A DNA stretch of 64,000 nucleotides from the NCBI GenBank assembly GCA_014898415.1, contig RCTD01000020.1:1054001-1118000 (forward strand), in the 5' to 3' direction. This document shows positions 62,500 through 64,000 of this stretch, in pieces. Below the pieces are notes generated by a model. It was not told where the DNA came from. It ran no database searches and worked only from the letters and a program-made list of their open reading frames with translations. The translations under genes and the position numbers were made by a program. Source of the DNA: Stromatinia cepivora (lineage: Eukaryota; Ascomycota; Leotiomycetes; Helotiales; Sclerotiniaceae). The first letter of the stretch is position 1. Every line of letters starts with the position of its first letter.

Positions 62500-64000
62500 G
62501 ATTTATATTATATAAATAAATAATAATTTGTATTATTTTTATTTATAATTTATTCAATAAACCTATTGTAATCTGTATTTTTATTTATTTTGTAATTATT
62601 TCTTATTCTATATATTCTGATCCTTTATTGAGTTTTTATATCTCAAATAAAGATAATTCGAATTCGATATCTTCTTATTTGATCCATTTTTCAAATAATA
62701 TTATTTTTATAATTTTAATAATAGATATATTATTGTTTTATTTGATCATTACAATTATTAAATTGTATTTATAATAAATCCAAACTACAAAACTTTAAAT
62801 AATTATAAATACTTTATTGTATATTTTGTAATAAATTAGATATAAAAAGATTTTATTATAATATATTTCTTTGATCAATAGAAGTTATAATATATTGTTA
62901 TATTCTTTATCGAAATCAAAAAGATTCTATTGGATTTTGTAAAAAAACTGAGGTGATTAATGATTATTTGGAATACAAGAAATGATTTGTTTCGTATAAA
63001 TGCGAGTATAATCGATATAATTGGAACAAATAATATCTTTTATTTTGATATTTTGTATTACAAATATTAAATATTCAAGAGCTTCCTTTTTCAAATACTT
63101 AAAATATTTATACTATATTTCATTTGTATCTTCTCTTAAGAAAAATGGATTATAAAAACGATGAAATGCTTTATTTATTTTTCTGTTTATTATTAAATAT
63201 ATTATAGAAGAATTGTTTATAGGAATAAATAAAAGAATATTCGAATAAATAAAAAGTAGTTTGTATTTTAAGAATACAAGATTTTCAGTACAAGTATATT
63301 ATATAATTACTATATTATTTATATAATCTTTTTTATGAAGAATACAATCATATTTTGAGAATTATAAACCGGTTTTTTCTAATCGAACTTCCGAAACGAT
63401 ATTGATATGAAAATTAAAGATAAATATTATATCGTTCAAGATCAGATCATTATTAAAGTAATTTTTTTTCTTAATAATCCCTTTAATAATATAAATCCCA
63501 TATTCTAGAATTTGGAAACTAGAAGTGTTTGTTTCTACAAAATCATTAAGATCGGATGATCGATATTGATAATCATTTAATAGAGATATATCGTTTACGA
63601 TATATATAGTATTACAATTATCGAATAAGATATTATTGAATAGATGATATATTTTTATTATTATAGAATATATCTTTGATTGATTATATCAAATATTCAA
63701 GATAACAATATTAATTGAAAATTCTAAAGGATCAATAGAACTTTTCATTCATTTTTTTTTAATTCAATTAAAATGAAATTGCTTCTATAAATATAATCTT
63801 GCTTAATCCTTAATTACTTATAATTCATTTTCGTTAAATACTCTTTTAAATAATAGATTAATCTTTTCAATGAGTATTAACTTTATGGCTTTGCAATTAT
63901 AAACAATATAATTATAATCAATTCTATTATTCCATTCAGATTTGGTTTTGTAAAAACATTCCCAAATCTTTTTGATCCTTTGATTGCTTCTAGAATTGAT
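62500..64000 (-). other. 5' part of E2, no readable gene
   Basis: Collinear with E0 pieces 38996-39205, 51275-51405 and 54046-55200. It should contain the gag-side half of the element, but stops fill all frames and I can name no domain. Confidence 0.5.

Larger units (their letters stand above)
57196..64000 (-). mobile_element. Copia-like element E2, inserted in gypsy F, runs off the window
   Basis: The left end TATCACGGGATAGTATGATT is preceded by TTATT, the presumed target duplication whose partner lies outside. At least 6.8 kb, uninterrupted, collinear with the fragments of E0, and therefore the best template for the family. In contrast to E0, mutations are mainly C-to-T on the plus strand. 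Minus-strand pol relics lie at 59450-60060 (RNase H and end) and about 61750-62030 (linker). Confidence 0.85.

Noticed and set aside
1..64000. Mitochondrial DNA as an explanation of the extreme AT content
   Set aside because: The AT blocks consist of LTR elements with RIP-type differences and flank spliced nuclear genes; no mitochondrial genes are seen.

Overview
This is a filamentous ascomycete (Pezizomycotina-type) nuclear window. The evidence is short GT-AG introns of 60-71 bp, an RTA1-family membrane protein, a secreted fungal GH3 beta-glucosidase, and very AT-rich repeat DNA. Repeat copies differ almost only by C-to-T and G-to-A changes, the signature of repeat-induced point mutation (RIP). 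No rRNA, tRNA or CRISPR array was recognised, and the species cannot be named from sequence alone.

Left AT block (1-16200). The window opens at the 3' end of an LTR element (family S, LTR 240-531). A Ty1/copia-like element M (1533-15624, minus strand, 202-bp LTRs, ATATT target duplication) follows. M is split by a Ty3/gypsy element A (2367-9691, minus, 282-bp LTRs, GATTC duplication), and A carries a solo S LTR (7562-7853).

GC-balanced island (about 16200-22100). Two intact host genes lie head to head: an RTA1-like seven-helix membrane protein (16501-17399, minus, two exons) and a GH3 beta-glucosidase (19277-21810, plus, three exons, signal peptide). About 1.9 kb separates their starts. That spacer holds a (TAC)6 microsatellite and a possible gene relic.

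Right AT block (22100-64000). A long minus-strand copia element E0 begins at 22552 and has been hit at least seven times. The insertions are a Tc1/mariner relic (22671-24049), a solo LTR-like element G (27238-27765), a small non-autonomous LTR element H (29805-38995) that itself contains gypsy copy D (31585-38632), a stack of three copia elements J1/J2/J3 (39206-51274), a chimeric E-family insertion E1 (51406-54045), and a plus-strand gypsy copy F (55409-57195). F is split by a second E copy, E2 (57196 to beyond the end). Most boundaries are fixed to the base by paired LTRs of equal length and matching 5-bp target duplications.

Main observations. (1) In every LTR element with two readable LTRs the outer half of each LTR is spared by RIP while the inner half of the same sequence is mutated. 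(2) E0 and E2, two copies of one family, were mutated on opposite strands. (3) J2 is a recombinant between two nested copies. (4) The E family has about 2.2 kb between the end of pol and its terminus, and three copies share an antisense reading frame there with a membrane-segment-like stretch. (5) H is a TRIM-like element, and several LTRs are followed by a primer site that resembles a tRNA anticodon arm rather than a tRNA 3' end.
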